Origin: Hericium rajendrae
Lineage: Eukaryota; Basidiomycota; Agaricomycetes; Russulales; Hericiaceae
Direction: 5' to 3'
Length of the DNA: 64,000 nucleotides
Assembly: GCA_033439255.1 (NCBI GenBank)
Contig: CM065887.1
Location: forward strand, 62,001-126,000
In this document: positions 23,018-39,070 of the stretch, piece after piece
Layout: every line of letters starts with the position of its first letter
Numbering within the stretch: the first letter of the stretch is position 1
The notes under the pieces: generated by a model
What the model saw: the letters and a program-made list of their open reading frames with translations, nothing else
Told to the model about the DNA's origin: nothing
Database searches by the model: none
Made by a program: the position numbers and the translations under genes

Positions 23018-23794
23018 TACATAGCTGCTAGCCAACGCTATGCCTAGTTTCATAGTGCTATAGCTGCTATGTAGTTGAGCCACAATTTATAATCAATCTG
23101 ACCAGTAAGACTTTACTCATTTATGCACTATTCTAAATATAACTAACAATTGAAAAAAATCATCTTGTTATGTGAAGCATCACCCCTCTTCTTCCAAGTT
23201 AAATGTAACTAATAAAAAAAAGGAATCGTCTTGCCGTGTGAAGCATCAGCCCACTTTCCCCAAGTGTTGCATTAGACAGATCTTTGGGAACCGTATGGGA
23301 ATGAACCCGCATCTCGATGCTCAGCATTCGCGTTCGATGGCGGCCAATTCTATGGCATCCAAGCTAGCTGAACAACAAGCTAACAAGCGTCATGTGGCTT
23401 TGGCCAGTGCCATCGCTGCTGGCGAGGAGGGTGCGAGCACGGAATAGCACTTCGATTGGAGCATATCGATAGCACAATTGTATTCCGATAAATAGCAATA
23501 AAATGACCATTATTCTGAATATTCATTCTTATGTGATTTCCGATGCAACGGTGGTGGTTACAGACAAAATCTGGCTGATACGAAATACTTGCCCATCCTG
23601 ATCAATTTCGCCAGGATGGCCAAGTTCATCTAGTCATCGGTCTTGCTAGGCAGATCACGGTCAGGTTTCACCAAGATGACAGGCATTGACCAACTCCCCA
23701 ATCTATACCATCTCAACCAGCATGGTACAGATGGCCAACAATAACTAGTCACTGGTCTTCATTGCTCATGCTGTTCGTCAAGCTGGTACATGTG
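23018..23794 (+). other. Old flanking DNA with a possible exon (23238-23447)
   Basis: Unique DNA between the Plavaka element and Gypsy-2. A frame from about 23238 to the TAG at 23445 reads CRVKHQPTFPKCCIRQIFGN then MGMNPHLDAQH and a helical-looking Ala-rich tail. No family is recognised. Two near-copies of the end of element B (TGTGAAGCATCACCCCTCTT at about 23175 and TGTGAAGCATCAGCCCACTT at about 23238) lie here, so part of it may be transposon debris rather than a gene. Confidence 0.3.
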
Positions 23795-24217
23795 TGTCAA
23801 GACTCGGTCGTAGACAGCAGAGAACCACCCAAGTCACCAGCGATGATGGGAGCGAGAGAGCAGAGAGCGACTAGCAGCGCAGTGACCTGTATTGGAGGTA
23901 CAGTACGGTACAGACGAAATGGACAATCTAGGGAAATAGGCGAGCGACAGGGAGCCTATAAGTACTGGGACGACAATGGGAAAAGAACAATGGACACCAT
24001 AATGGGTCGAACAATAGAGTGAGAACAATGGTGGCCAAAAGGAGAACAATGGGGGGGAGAACAATAGGATGTCCCAAAGGGGAACAAGGGCATGGGTGAA
24101 GGATAGTCCCAGGTCATGTGAGGAAGTGAACATGTGATGGGGCTGCTGGAGCACATGACCGACGCGATGCCTTGATGGCAGAGAAGAAGGCGGAGAGAAA
24201 TGGAGCGATCCGTGACA
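23795..24217 (-). repeat. Gypsy-2 3' LTR
   Basis: 423 bp, TGTCAAG...CGTGACA. By eye identical to 30466-30888. Confidence 0.93.
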
Positions 24218-27200
24218 TCACCCCCTCTCTAAGACACACTTTCGCCTGGAGTGCGTGATGAGCATGGACGGGGTCGAGGTAGATGAGTCCACGAAGATTG
24301 GGAGCCTTGAGTGCATGCGGATGGCGGGTGTAGAAGTCGGTGATTGCACCATGGGCATTGGAAAGGGAGGTACGTGAAAGCCACTGATTTTCTGAATCAG
24401 GGTAGCCTGCCCATTTGACGAGATATTCAATGCCGCGTTTGTTCCGAGTGAGACGAGCATCGAGGACAGACTCAACTTCGTACTCTTCCTCGCCCTCCAC
24501 AAGGTCAGGTGGTGGTGCAGGGAAGTTGGGACCATGAGCATCGGTTTCCTTGTAAGGGGACAACAGGGACGTGTGGAACACCGGGTGGATACGCCAGGTG
24601 GGCGGTAGCTTCAGTCGATAAGAGACTGGGCCCAGGACGTCAGTGATTTCGAAAGGTCCTAGGCGTCGATCAGCAAGCTTAGCTTTGGGTCGCGTGGTTT
24701 TGATGTTCTTGCCATCGAGCCAGACCTTGTCACCAACCTGGAAGCGGATGGTGTCGTGCATATGGTCCTGGTTGTTGCGCTTCATGAGATCAGCAGCTGT
24801 TTGAAGGCTGGCCTGGACCTCAGTGCGAAGTTGTTCGAGGTGACGGAAACGATCCTCGACGGCGGGTGTAGACGATGTGGGGTTGACAGTGGGGATGGCA
24901 GTGGGAATATAGCCGAGGAGCATTTCAAATGGAGCTCGGTTAGTGGCGCTGTGGATACGGTGGTTGTGCGAGAACTCAGCGTAAGGGAGCCATTGGACCC
25001 AATCATCCTGACGGTAGTTGCAGAAGGTACGAAGGAACTGCTCGAGTTCTTGATTGACGCGTTCTGACTCGCCGTCGGTCTGTGGATGATAGGCGGTGCT
25101 GAGGGAGGACTTGATACCAAGTTTGTCAAAGACGCCACGCATGACTTTGCCTGCATACTGTGGGCCACGATCAGAGATGAGGCGTTCCCAGAGGCCGTAG
25201 TTCCGATAAATCCTGTCAAAAAGGATGTCGACTGTGCCATCACTGGTAATGGTCTCTTTACAAGGAGTGAAGGAGACGTGCTTTGTAAAACGGTCGACGA
25301 CCACATTGATGGAGTCATAGCCTTGGCATTCTGGGAGTTTGACGATGAAGTCCGAGGTAATGTCTTGGAAGGGACGGGTAGGGATGGCATTGGGAATTGT
25401 TTCAACATGAGGGCGGTGATTTTGAACCTTGGTGGCCTGGCAGGTAGCACAGCCATCAACATAATCACGAACGAAGACAGACATACCGGGCCACCAGTAG
25501 TTGCGACTGAGGAGCTCATAGGTCTTGTAGCGTCCTGGGTGACCAGCCATGGGGGTGTCATGATGCAGCTTGACGATGTCCCGACGAAGGTCCTTGTCAG
25601 CAGGGATGTAGACTTTGCCACGAAAGAGGATGAGGCCATCCTCGTAGTTCCATTCTTGGAGGTTCTTGACGAGGGAGCGAGGACCATTGTTCAGGATCAC
25701 ATCAAGAGCTTGAACAACCTCAATGTCCTTGGTCTTGGCATTGCGAATGCGTTGGCGAAGATCAGCATTGCCAATGGACTTGACAGCAGCTGGACGTGTA
25801 GCACGGATCTGGAAGTACTTGGGGTCGAGGAGGACACGATCGGAGTTGTCGTCATCCACCCCCTCTCTATGGTCAGGTCGTCTCGACATGGCATCTGGCC
25901 GGTGATGAATACCGGGTTTGTGGATCAGGGTGAAGTCGAAACGAGTGAGGAAGAGAGCCCAGCGAGCTTGACGACGACTCAGCTTTTGGGCAGACTTGAA
26001 GTATTCCAGGTTCTTATGGTCGGTCCAGATCTCCACAGTATGGGGAGAACCTTCCAGGTAGTGGCGCCAGGCTTCGAGGGCGCGGATGATGGCCAGGAGT
26101 TCCTTGTCATAGATGTCGTAGTTGCGTTCGGGGGCAGTGAAGGCCTTGGAGATGTAAGCAACAGGGTGCCATTGCTCGTCCTCCCGCGCTGGGATAGGAT
26201 ACCTCCTGTGGCATAGTCTGAGGCATCGACCTCAACCAGGTAGGGTTTGGACGGGTCAGGCATGATAAGGACTGGGGACGAGGTGAACGCAGCTTTGAGA
26301 GCCTCAAAGGCATGTTGACATTCAGCAGACCAGGCCCAAGGATGGTCTTTCTTGGTAAGGTCAAACATGGGACGAGCGACTTTGGAGAAGTCCTGGATAA
26401 AGCGTCGATAGAAGTTGCCAAAGCCAACAAAGGACTGGACGTCCTTGACGTTACGAGGGGCAGGCCATTCAGCAATGCCTGCAACCTTGACGGGGTCCAT
26501 GGCGAGCGTGTTATGGGAGACGATGAGACCGAGGAACTCAACTGAGGGCTGCTCGAATGAGCACTTCTCTGGTTTGAGGAAGAGGTCATTGTCCTGGAGG
26601 CGTTGGAGGACCTTGCGCACAAGGTCGCGATGTTCTTCGAGGGTTTCGGTGAAAATGAGGATATCGTCCATGTAGATGACGACTTTGCCCGTATCGATGA
26701 GATCCTTGAAAAGTTCATTCATCATTCCTTGGAACGTGGCAGGGGAGTTGGTAAGACCAAAAAACATCACCAGGGGTTCAAAGAGACCGCGGTTGGTTTT
26801 GAAGGCGGCCTTCCATTCGTCGCCCTCCTTGATGCGAACGTTGTTGTAACCCCAACGAACGTCCATCTTGGAGAAGACTTTGGCACCCTTGAGCTTGTCA
26901 ACGAGTTCAGAGATGAGGGGCAGGGGATATTCATTCTTGATGGTGCCTTTGTTGAGGGTGCGATAGTCCTGGACGGGGCGTAGTTTTCCATCTTTTTTCT
27001 TGATAAAGAAGAAGGGACTCGCCATAGGAGATTTGGAAGGGCGGATGTAGCCTTTCTTGACCTGGTCATCAAGGAATGAATCGAGGTCCTCCTGCTCAGT
27101 AGGAGCCATGGGATAGACCTTGCATGAACGGGGTTCAAAACCATCTTTCAGGTCAATGGCGTGATCCCAAGGGCGACGTTCGGGGAGGCGATGGGAGGAT

Positions 27201-28219
27201 TCCTCGTCGAAGACAGGTTGGAAATCCTGATACTGAGGGGGAACCATCTCAGCAAAGGACTTCTCTGCAACACGAGTGGCCACACGCTCCGCCAGTTTCT
27301 GAGCATTGGTGAAAGAGCGACGGATACGGATGGTGTGTCGATAGTCGGGGTCGTCATCTGGTGGGGGTGGTGTGTCCCAGTCAGGGAGAACACCAGCTAG
27401 ACGAAGGCCCTCTTCAACCCAGTCGTCATCGACATTAGGTCGGGGGTCATCGTCCTCGGTGAATAGACGTGCAGGGACTTTGGACAGGTGGATGCGGCGA
27501 AGGCGGACACCTTGGACTCGGCGAGCAGGGATCACGTATTTGGGAAGTGGAGCAGCGACAAATGGTGGGGGCAGTGGGAGCAATGGAGGGGGGCAAGGTG
27601 GGGGGAGCAGTACTGCAGCAGCGCTGAGGACTGGTGGACGAGGGGCTGAGTGGCGGCGTTCAGTGCGAGTGGACAGGTTCTTGACCGGGGGTTTATTCAG
27701 AGTGCAAGAGGGAGGGCAGCGAGTCATGTCGACACGACGAGAGACCCAATCGATTTCAGGGTTGTGTTCCTGTAACCAATCGGTCCCAAGGATAATGTCG
27801 TAGTCACCAATGTCAACGAGGTAGAACTCAGCTGTCTCCTCATGGAAGGACGTCGAGTCCTTGGCGTAAATGCGGATGTTCTGGTTGACTGAATAGCGGA
27901 CCCAGCCCATGATGTTTTCGGAGTTGTCCACATTGCGAACGGGAAAGGGTTTAGGGAGTTTCTTGAGGGGGAACTGGTGTTTCTTGGCAAACTCGGGGTG
28001 CATAATGATGCCTTCTGCACCACTATCGAGAAGTGCCTCAGCGTCGATTTGTTTCTTGATCGGGGTAGTGATAATCTTGGCCTGGAGTGTAATGGACGGT
28101 GTCTGACGGTTGGGCGTGATAGCGGACATGCGCAAAGACGATGGATACGATTGCTCACAGGGGTCGGATAGTACAGAGAAGCGATTCGACGGATCAAAGA
28201 AATGTTTCTTGCCACCCAC
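24114..28219 (-). pseudogene. pol: Gypsy-2 pol region (PR-RT-RH-IN-chromodomain)
   Basis: Fossil polyprotein region. In order: retropepsin (DSGAEG), reverse transcriptase (YMDDILIF), RNase H (VDASDYATGG), integrase with an HHCC finger (GHPGRYKTYELL ... CATCQATK) and a DDE core (SDRGPQYAG, YHPQTDGESERVNQEL), then a C-terminal chromodomain (YEVESVLDAR ... YLVKWAGYP). The chromodomain places it in the chromoviruses. Nearly all of it is open; about one break overall. Confidence 0.9.
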
Positions 28220-28242
28220 GGACGACGTGACCGGGGGGCGCT

Positions 28243-29232
28243 TTAAAAACCCTCAACCATATCCTTTAAAGCAGCTTTTGCCTCTTCCCTCTCTTCCTCG
28301 CTCAAGTCCTTCAACTGCGACGATAAGTCAGCGATGGACCTGTTGATGGCGGGGACAGCGAGGGCGGCGGCTGCATCTTCTGGAGCTACTCCCGGGGCAG
28401 AGCCGGTTTCTAGCGCTCGGACACGAGGGATTGGGGCACGGGGGTTGGAGTCGGCATTGAGGGGGCAGTCGCGGAAGCCATGGCCCTTCTGGCGGCAGCG
28501 GAAGCAACCGCCCTCACGCCTGAGACGCTCACGGTCAGGCTCCGAGAGTTTGGGCAGTGGGGCACCTGTAGCAGCAACTGTGCGGGATCGGCCAGTAGAC
28601 GTGGACTGAGGGGAGCGAGTGCTCACCGGGGTGCGCCCAGTTGTAGGGCGGGGACTCTGGAACCTGGTGCGCATGAGGTAGGCGGCATTCCGGTCACGGG
28701 CCCTCGCCTTCCACTCATCCAGGGTGGTGGGCGTGGGGTAGCTGCGCTGGCAATCATCCCGCAAGGCACTGTTGAGGCCATGCAGGAACCAATCGATCAG
28801 GGCCACATCGTTGTAGCCGGTGCGAGGAGCGAAGGACTCGAACTCGGTGATGTAGTCGACTACCGGGCGTGTACCCATCTGGAGGGTCTGGATGGCATGG
28901 GAGGCGTCCTTGGAGTCGTCAAGGGGGGAGAAGTCCAAATTGAAGCGAGTTCGAAGGGCAGCGAGGTTGGCGTAGCGAGGGACATGGGCTGGAGATGTGG
29001 CTGCAGCCACAAGATCGTCATCCTCAAGGATCTCCTCGACACGCTGGGTGGCCCACTGGCCGGCGATAGGGCCCTGGCAGAGGTCGAGGAAGAGGGAGAT
29101 CTGGGCGGTATCATCTTTATACCGGGTAGAGTTGGCGCGAAGGAATAAGCGAATACGCAACTGGAACTCCTTGGACTTGGAACGATCTCCCTGAAAGGGA
29201 GCAGGTTTGAGGCCGATCTCGGGGTTGGACAT
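28243..29232 (-). CDS. gag: Gypsy-2 gag
   Basis: About 329 aa with a gag core and a CFRCRQKGHGFRDC zinc knuckle. Its stop lies about 20 bp before the pol frame, a spacing consistent with the read-through or re-initiation known in this superfamily. Open sequence also extends upstream of the first ATG in all copies, so the true N-terminus is uncertain. Confidence 0.85.
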   Translation of the reverse strand: MSNPEIGLKPAPFQGDRSKSKEFQLRIRLFLRANSTRYKDDTAQISLFLDLCQGPIAGQWATQRVEEILEDDDLVAAATSPAHVPRYANLAALRTRFNLDFSPLDDSKDASHAIQTLQMGTRPVVDYITEFESFAPRTGYNDVALIDWFLHGLNSALRDDCQRSYPTPTTLDEWKARARDRNAAYLMRTRFQSPRPTTGRTPVSTRSPQSTSTGRSRTVAATGAPLPKLSEPDRERLRREGGCFRCRQKGHGFRDCPLNADSNPRAPIPRVRALETGSAPGVAPEDAAAALAVPAINRSIADLSSQLKDLSEEEREEAKAALKDMVEGF

Positions 29233-30465
29233 GTCGTCGGGCGGCTGAACAGGGGGAGCTGGGGCAATGATCGGTTTGACGTTGACGGTGGATGTTGATG
29301 CAACAGCAGCAATGGGTGGAGCAGGTGAGGGGACTGGTACTGGGGTAGGCGTCGAAACAGGTGGTGGTAGTGGGGCCCGAAGGGTATCGAGGCGGGTAGC
29401 TTGTTGCTGAGCGAGATTCTCTATAACTGCCTGAGAGAGTGCAAGTTCTGCAGCAGTTAAGAAGAGGGTACTGGCCTGCCAAAACCACAGGTCACTTTCG
29501 TCTACGAGGCTGGGTCGCCAACTGACTACAAGCCGATTGGTGTCGGAGCGGTATGCGTAGTAGTTGTTGGTTACCGGGTTGAAGGTAATACCTGGGGGAA
29601 CAACAAGTGGTGTGGTGCGAGCAGGGGGAGAATCTGCACTAGAAAGGCCAACGGTGGGAAGCGGTGGGGTAGCGGGGTGTTGGCGGCGGTGTTCTGTGGC
29701 TGCGACGTCGAAGTCGTTAAGCTCGAGGTCTGCCTGGTCGTCACGATCAGCGAAGTACCACTGTGCGGGACCGTCGTCGTCCTCCGGGACAAAGTCTATT
29801 CGAACGATGCCAGAAAGGGTGTAGATGAAGTATTCGTCGAGCGAGGCAAAGACGCCAAGTGGGTATGGTTCTGTGGTCTGGAAACGGGGGTCGGTGGGAT
29901 CAATGGTGAGGTCTAGAGGAAGTCAGCCGCAACTGGGCGACGACCAAGAGCACGAGGGTACAGGGGGTCCGAGTACGGGGTTCTGAGGAATCGGTGGCCG
30001 AGGCGTTCTCTGGCCCACACAGGCTCAGGCGAGGGTTCCGGGGTGAAGAGACCTAGTGTGCAAAAGGGGAACGAGGTCGATGGTAGGATACTTGCAGGGG
30101 ATCCTCGGTTGGGTTGGCGACAGTGGTAAGCGATGTCCGAGGCACCAAACGTGAATTCTTGCAAGTCGACGTCAAAGGAAACTCGAATTCGAACGTATAA
30201 GGCAATGGAGATAGCACCTGCACGTGGTTTCCACGACCTCAATCGAAACCAAACTCCTTCGGCTTCCCAACGCTTCGCAGCACAATAGCGGAGGAGGGGG
30301 ATGAGTGCACTGCCCTCGATGGTGTTGGTGATGGGGAAGGGGAGATGAGGTTGATGGAATGGATGTCGAGATTCGGTGAAGATGTCGGCGGTGAAGGGTT
30401 CAAAGAAGAAAGGTATGATGGGCGATAGTAGGGAGGTGAGGCGGGTGTATGAGAGATTGTCCAGG
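29233..30465 (-). other. Gypsy-2 leader with conserved upstream frame
   Basis: About 1.2 kb between 5' LTR and gag. A frame at about 29913-30242 (core FDVDLQEFTFGASDIAYHC) is conserved in Gypsy-1 (4614-4979) and Gypsy-3 (50507-50872). No domain is recognised. It could be a leader peptide or an N-terminal extension. Confidence 0.5.
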
Positions 30466-30888
30466 TGTCAAGACTCGGTCGTAGACAGCAGAGAACCACC
30501 CAAGTCACCAGCGATGATGGGAGCGAGAGAGCAGAGAGCGACTAGCAGCGCAGTGACCTGTATTGGAGGTACAGTACGGTACAGACGAAATGGACAATCT
30601 AGGGAAATAGGCGAGCGACAGGGAGCCTATAAGTACTGGGACGACAATGGGAAAAGAACAATGGACACCATAATGGGTCGAACAATAGAGTGAGAACAAT
30701 GGTGGCCAAAAGGAGAACAATGGGGGGGAGAACAATAGGATGTCCCAAAGGGGAACAAGGGCATGGGTGAAGGATAGTCCCAGGTCATGTGAGGAAGTGA
30801 ACATGTGATGGGGCTGCTGGAGCACATGACCGACGCGATGCCTTGATGGCAGAGAAGAAGGCGGAGAGAAATGGAGCGATCCGTGACA
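30466..30888 (-). repeat. Gypsy-2 5' LTR
   Basis: 423 bp, the partner of 23795-24217. Confidence 0.93.
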
Positions 30889-32084
30889 ATGTGGTACAAA
30901 AGGTGACGTTGGTCTAGCAAGATCTAGCTAGGTCACGCCGGCCCCAATAGAGAGTTTTTGCAGCCCTCTGACTTGGACCTAGCTAGTCGAACCCTACGCT
31001 CCATTGGTCGCTCCACCCTGCCATCCACAGCCGCTTACAGTTGCATCCCAGTTGGACTTGGTGCTTCACTAGTCGAGTCCGAGTCTGAGTCAGTCAGTTG
31101 CGAAAACTCTCTAATTCACCACGGTGGCGAAGTTCGATGGATGCAGTCATGTGACTGATGCGTCAGTTTGGTTGAAAATCTGGTCGCAACGGTTTCTCTT
31201 CCTCAAGGGCTTTGCATGCAAGGTTTGACAAGATCTAGCCTCCCCTCGATGTGGGTGGGGGGTGATGGTCTCATCTGGCAGCTCCTCATGGTCATCCTGT
31301 ACGTACCATTTCTGTCTTTTTTAATTCATTGTTCAAGCCACGAGGTGATGAAGTCATCGTTGATTGACTTCGGGCACTCGTGGCGTGTTCTCTAACACTC
31401 CGACAGATATCCACGCATGCCACCTTCAAGTTTGGATATCTATCAGGGTGGAGTTATCAGTATTTTGGGCGAAAGGTGTGTGACGATCACTCCCGTGATA
31501 CGACATAGCTAACATCAGTACTTTGCCTCTCCTGCTCTCAATCTGTATCCCCACCTCTACCACCTCTCGCATGCTCACATCGTCTTTCCATTGCCCAGGA
31601 GGATGCGAAGTAGGGCTTGGATGCTGGTTCCAGCACCACAGCCGTGTGCACTAGGACAAGCTTCAAAGTAAGTCCAAGTCCTTGCCGATAATTCCTCGCG
31701 ACTTACAATGCTCTGCGTTGTTTTAGACACTCGACACGATTTACAGGTTATTCCTACACGCCTTCACCTCCTGCATTACCGCTGTACCTTGGTGCAGCTC
31801 TCGGCCACTTCCGCCTGCTCGTCTATGGGTATTATCTCTTGTGCCACTCCATCAGCATCGTCCCACTGTCCAAAGACATGACTGGGATCCATTTCTTTTT
31901 AGGTATGTGTCTCGCGATCCTCATAGTGTCCTCATTTGATGACTATGCAATAGCACTCCCTCAGCCTTGCAGGGCCTTCAACGTTCGTACATTTGCCCAC
32001 AGGACTCAAGTCGTGCTTCGTCATCCACAAGATGGCTTTGGTCAATTTCAAGAATCTGACGTACCCTGGTGCAGTGTTCAGGGA
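30889..32084. other. Unrecognised DNA upstream of the captured-gene mosaic
   Basis: Starts with the Gypsy-2 target duplication. Contains repeated AAGATCTAGC words (30920, 31229) and scattered splice-like sites (GTAAGTCC at 31671). A few stretches could be further decayed gene fragments, but I could not name any. Confidence 0.35.
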
Positions 32085-32590
32085 ACAATACTATCGAGAA
32101 CCAGCTGAAGTGCGACAGGCTCATGGCGAAGAACGAGATTAAAATGCTGTTGTTCGGTGCCGGTGAACTGGGGAAGGTGTGTCGTACTTTCCTATGTCTG
32201 TTGTCCTTGTTCTGACACCTTCCTTTCAGTCCACCGTCCTCAAGCATATGAAGCTCGTTCGTCACGGTGGCGTCAACAAGCAGGAGCAGGATTCATATGA
32301 AGACATCACCTTCTCCAACACCATCCAGTCCATGCGCGCCATCTGTGAGGCGATATCCCCGCTCAACATCTCCGGGTCCCTGCAAAATGATGCCTGCCCT
32401 GCCGTCATCCTCTCCCTCCCCGCGCAGATTGAAGCTGATGTTCTGCTCTCTGACATATCGGATTCCGTGCGTGGCCTGTGGCGGGACCCCAATGTTAAAG
32501 AGGCTGTGCGCTGCTCCTGCAAGTTCCAGCTCAACGACTCAGCGGTGTAGTACTTTAACTCGATAGACTGCATTATGCTGGCTGTTTAAG
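32085..32590 (+). pseudogene. Decayed G-protein alpha subunit fragment
   Basis: Reads NTIENQLKCDRLMAKNEIKM then LLFGAGELGK, an intron (about 32177-32229) and STVLKHMKLVRHGG onward to FQLNDSAV and YFNSID. Canonical G-alpha has GAGESGKST in the P-loop; here Ser is Leu. A stop follows FQLNDSAV (32548-32550) and the copy ends near IDCIMLAV, so only about the first half of a roughly 350-aa protein is present. The intron inside the P-loop is kept, so this is a DNA-level copy and not a retrocopy. Confidence 0.85.
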
Positions 32591-32679
32591 AAATTGGGCT
32601 ATTCAAAAAAGTAAGTATCCTGATTTCTTCACATTACCAGGATCTAACCATTTGCTAGTCGTTGTCGGCCATGGCTGGA

Positions 32680-33650
32680 CCCAATGCCGCAGGCGTGCCA
32701 CTTCTTCCACCCGTAATGAGTACAGCCACAAGGTCAAGATCATCCAAAGCCAGACAAAGTGCTGCTCGACGACGACGTCAACGGCAAGATCACCAACTTC
32801 GGCCTCTCGAACAAGATCAAGAACGGAGACTTTCAAGATGACTATGCTGTGCAGGAGGTTATCCGCGGTGGCCTGTATATGGGCCTGCAAATCGATGTGT
32901 GGAGCTGCATGGTCATGTTATATGTGATGTTGTGTGGATGCCTACCGTTCGAGGACAGCGACGTGTAGACGCTGTTCACCAAGATCTGCCGTGCGTACGC
33001 CATTTCCTTGTCATGAAGCCATACTAATGGGTGTATGCTGCTACAGACCAGACGTACCCCATGTCATTCTATCGCTTGAAGGCACCCATCGACGGCATGC
33101 TCGCTGCTGACCCTGTCAAGCGTATCACGGTCCCGAGATCCTGTAGCACCCATTCTTAATGACGGACATCCCGTGCCACCTCCAACCACTCCCACCACAG
33201 TCAGGTCCTGTGCTCGGCACGTTCTCGTCATTTATCAGCCCTGCGAGGACGCTCGACTTCGAGATCATCGAGGGGCTTGGGCAGATCGAGCAGGACATCG
33301 TCGATGAGCTGGAGGGCATGGATAAGGATGACATCTGGGAGTGCTTGAGGCGGGACACTGGGCCAACTTTTCCCATTGCTTGTGGTTCTCCCTCATCCAA
33401 AATGGGCTCCTGTGATGCGATGCGACAACCGTCGCGGCCGTTCTCCCATGTTGACTTCAGCATTTCCCCTTCTGACGTCTCGGGCACACATTTTGCCAAC
33501 ATGCAAGGTATCTTGGTCTTTACTTGCACTCGCATGCTGTCGAACGCATCATTCCCAACATTATGCCTCTCCCTGAAGATGACTCATTCAGCATGTTGCC
33601 CGCAAAATTGAGTGCACCACAGCCAAGGGCATCATCGTCAAGTTAGACAC
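32680..33650 (+). pseudogene. Decayed SNF1/AMPK-type protein kinase fragment
   Basis: Contains VLLDDDVNGKITNFGLSN, EVIRGGLYMGLQIDVWS, VMLCGCLPFEDSDV then a stop (about 32966), TLFTKI, an intron, MLAADPVKRITVP, and the regulatory linker LDFEIIEGLGQIEQDIVDEL with DIWECLRRD. These match SNF1 family order. The catalytic DFG is NFG and part of the activation loop is gone. The N-lobe is missing, and several stops and frame changes are present. The copy starts within about 90 bp of the G-alpha fragment end. Confidence 0.85.
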
Positions 33651-34065
33651 GGTGAGGGTGCAGGCACGGGCACCCATTTCCTATCGATAAGGCCTAGTTT
33701 CTTCGATGCACGACGTGCTACTCTAGCGCTTCATGCACTGACTGTAGCATGTCCACTTTCTACCCTTCGAACCTGCGTCCTGCCGCTGCAGATGAAGCGC
33801 AGCGTGTCTGGGAGCTGCGCCGCTGTATCATGGTCGTTCCGCGCTATATGCCTCATCCCTCGTCCTTGCACTGTTCCGGTCCCGTTTGAGGCACTGCAAT
33901 CATCTTCTATCCGGCGGGACAGCAGAAACCGAGATTCTGCAGGCAAAGGTCGACCAGCGCAATCGGGTTCAAGGATATCAGGCAGCTGTGTATGTGGAGA
34001 GGAGCTATGGTGAGCAGCTAGCCTTCGAGATGCTGCCAAATGCTTACTTCTTGCATTCAGTTGTC
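33651..34065 (+). pseudogene. Possible further gene fragment between SNF1 and RPB1
   Basis: A frame with STFYPSNLRPAAADEAQRV, WELRRCIMVVPRYMPHPSSL and a later part TSAIGFKDIRQLCMWRGA reads like diverged coding sequence with splice sites, but I do not recognise the family. Confidence 0.35.
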
Positions 34066-34069
34066 TTGG

Positions 34070-38069
<4,000 letters not shown>

Positions 38070-39070
38070 ATGGACCAGTTGGAGACTACCCCAGGACCCA
38101 GCTGGTACAGTACTCCATTTACATAGCATGAATTACTCATTTCTAATGGTTATTTTAGCCGAAAACCCTCTGCCTTTGCCTTCACAACAATCCAGAAAAA
38201 ATACCCAGGTCTTTTGGACATGATTCAGGATCACCGGTCTAAAAAATCAGACTTTAGAGTGTTGGCTACGACCCTCAGGGCGTTCCCCTGGTTCAACCAG
38301 GACATCTTTGAAACATCATCCATCCAGTTTCTGTTTTCCGAGTGCTTGAACAAGTCATCTGTAGAGGAAGAGAACACACCAGAAAAGCTGTCTGGAGAGG
38401 ATGAGAACACGGCAGAAAATGAAACCACCACAAATGAGCCATAAGTGCATGGTGAGAAAGATTCAGAGGACAAGACTGTGGCCATCTTTACTCCTTCCAA
38501 TAGGGTCAAGTTGACCTCAATATTTGCGGTATTTGAGTATCTTTTGATGTGTCAAGAACGTACTAACATAACTTCAGCATTTTTTTCATAAACTCGATAC
38601 TTGGGGGACGCAAGATATCTATACTAATTTCGTGCCCGGCAAGATCGTTCCATTGTGGTACTTCTTTGTGATGAGCAAAGAGGAGCATCTCCGACTTGAA
38701 GACCTTTGGAACAGTATCGGCTCCACCATGCTCGGTACGGCCAGTACTATCCTCCTGAGATATCATGTAGTCGACATAATTGCTCGCCTATTCGACAATC
38801 GCCCTTTCGACGCCAAGGTTCAACTTCCTGACAAACGCTATGCTGAGGTCTTGAAAAACCCAGTTCTGAAAGTGGTAAGTGAGTTTGATTTTATGGATCT
38901 ATAGTTACTAATGTCTTGAATTGAATAAATTATAGATTTTAGAAGAAGTCAAAAACTGGCCTCAGATGATGACTGAGGCATGCACAGATATTCTTGAGAA
39001 AAATGTGGACAGATTATTGGAGGCTGAGTCCCAGTTGAGCAACCAGTGGGATGTGGAGGTCTGGACTGTC

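Larger units (their letters stand above)
23795..30888 (-). mobile_element. Gypsy-2: full-length Ty3/Gypsy chromovirus (7.09 kb), young
   Basis: Two 423-bp LTRs (23795-24217 and 30466-30888) that look identical by eye, flanked by a 5-bp ATGTG duplication (23790-23794, 30889-30893). Minus orientation: 5' LTR, leader with an extra conserved frame, gag, then pol as protease, reverse transcriptase, RNase H, integrase and chromodomain. A purine-rich run (24218-24236, minus strand AGAGAGGGGGTGA) adjoins the 3' LTR as a polypurine tract. The structure is whole; the coding part appears to have about one break. Identical LTRs imply a very recent insertion. Confidence 0.93.

Noticed and set aside
25086-26216. 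Long plus-strand frames opposite Gypsy pol
   Set aside because: Antisense shadows of pol; present in every copy because of codon composition, without domains.
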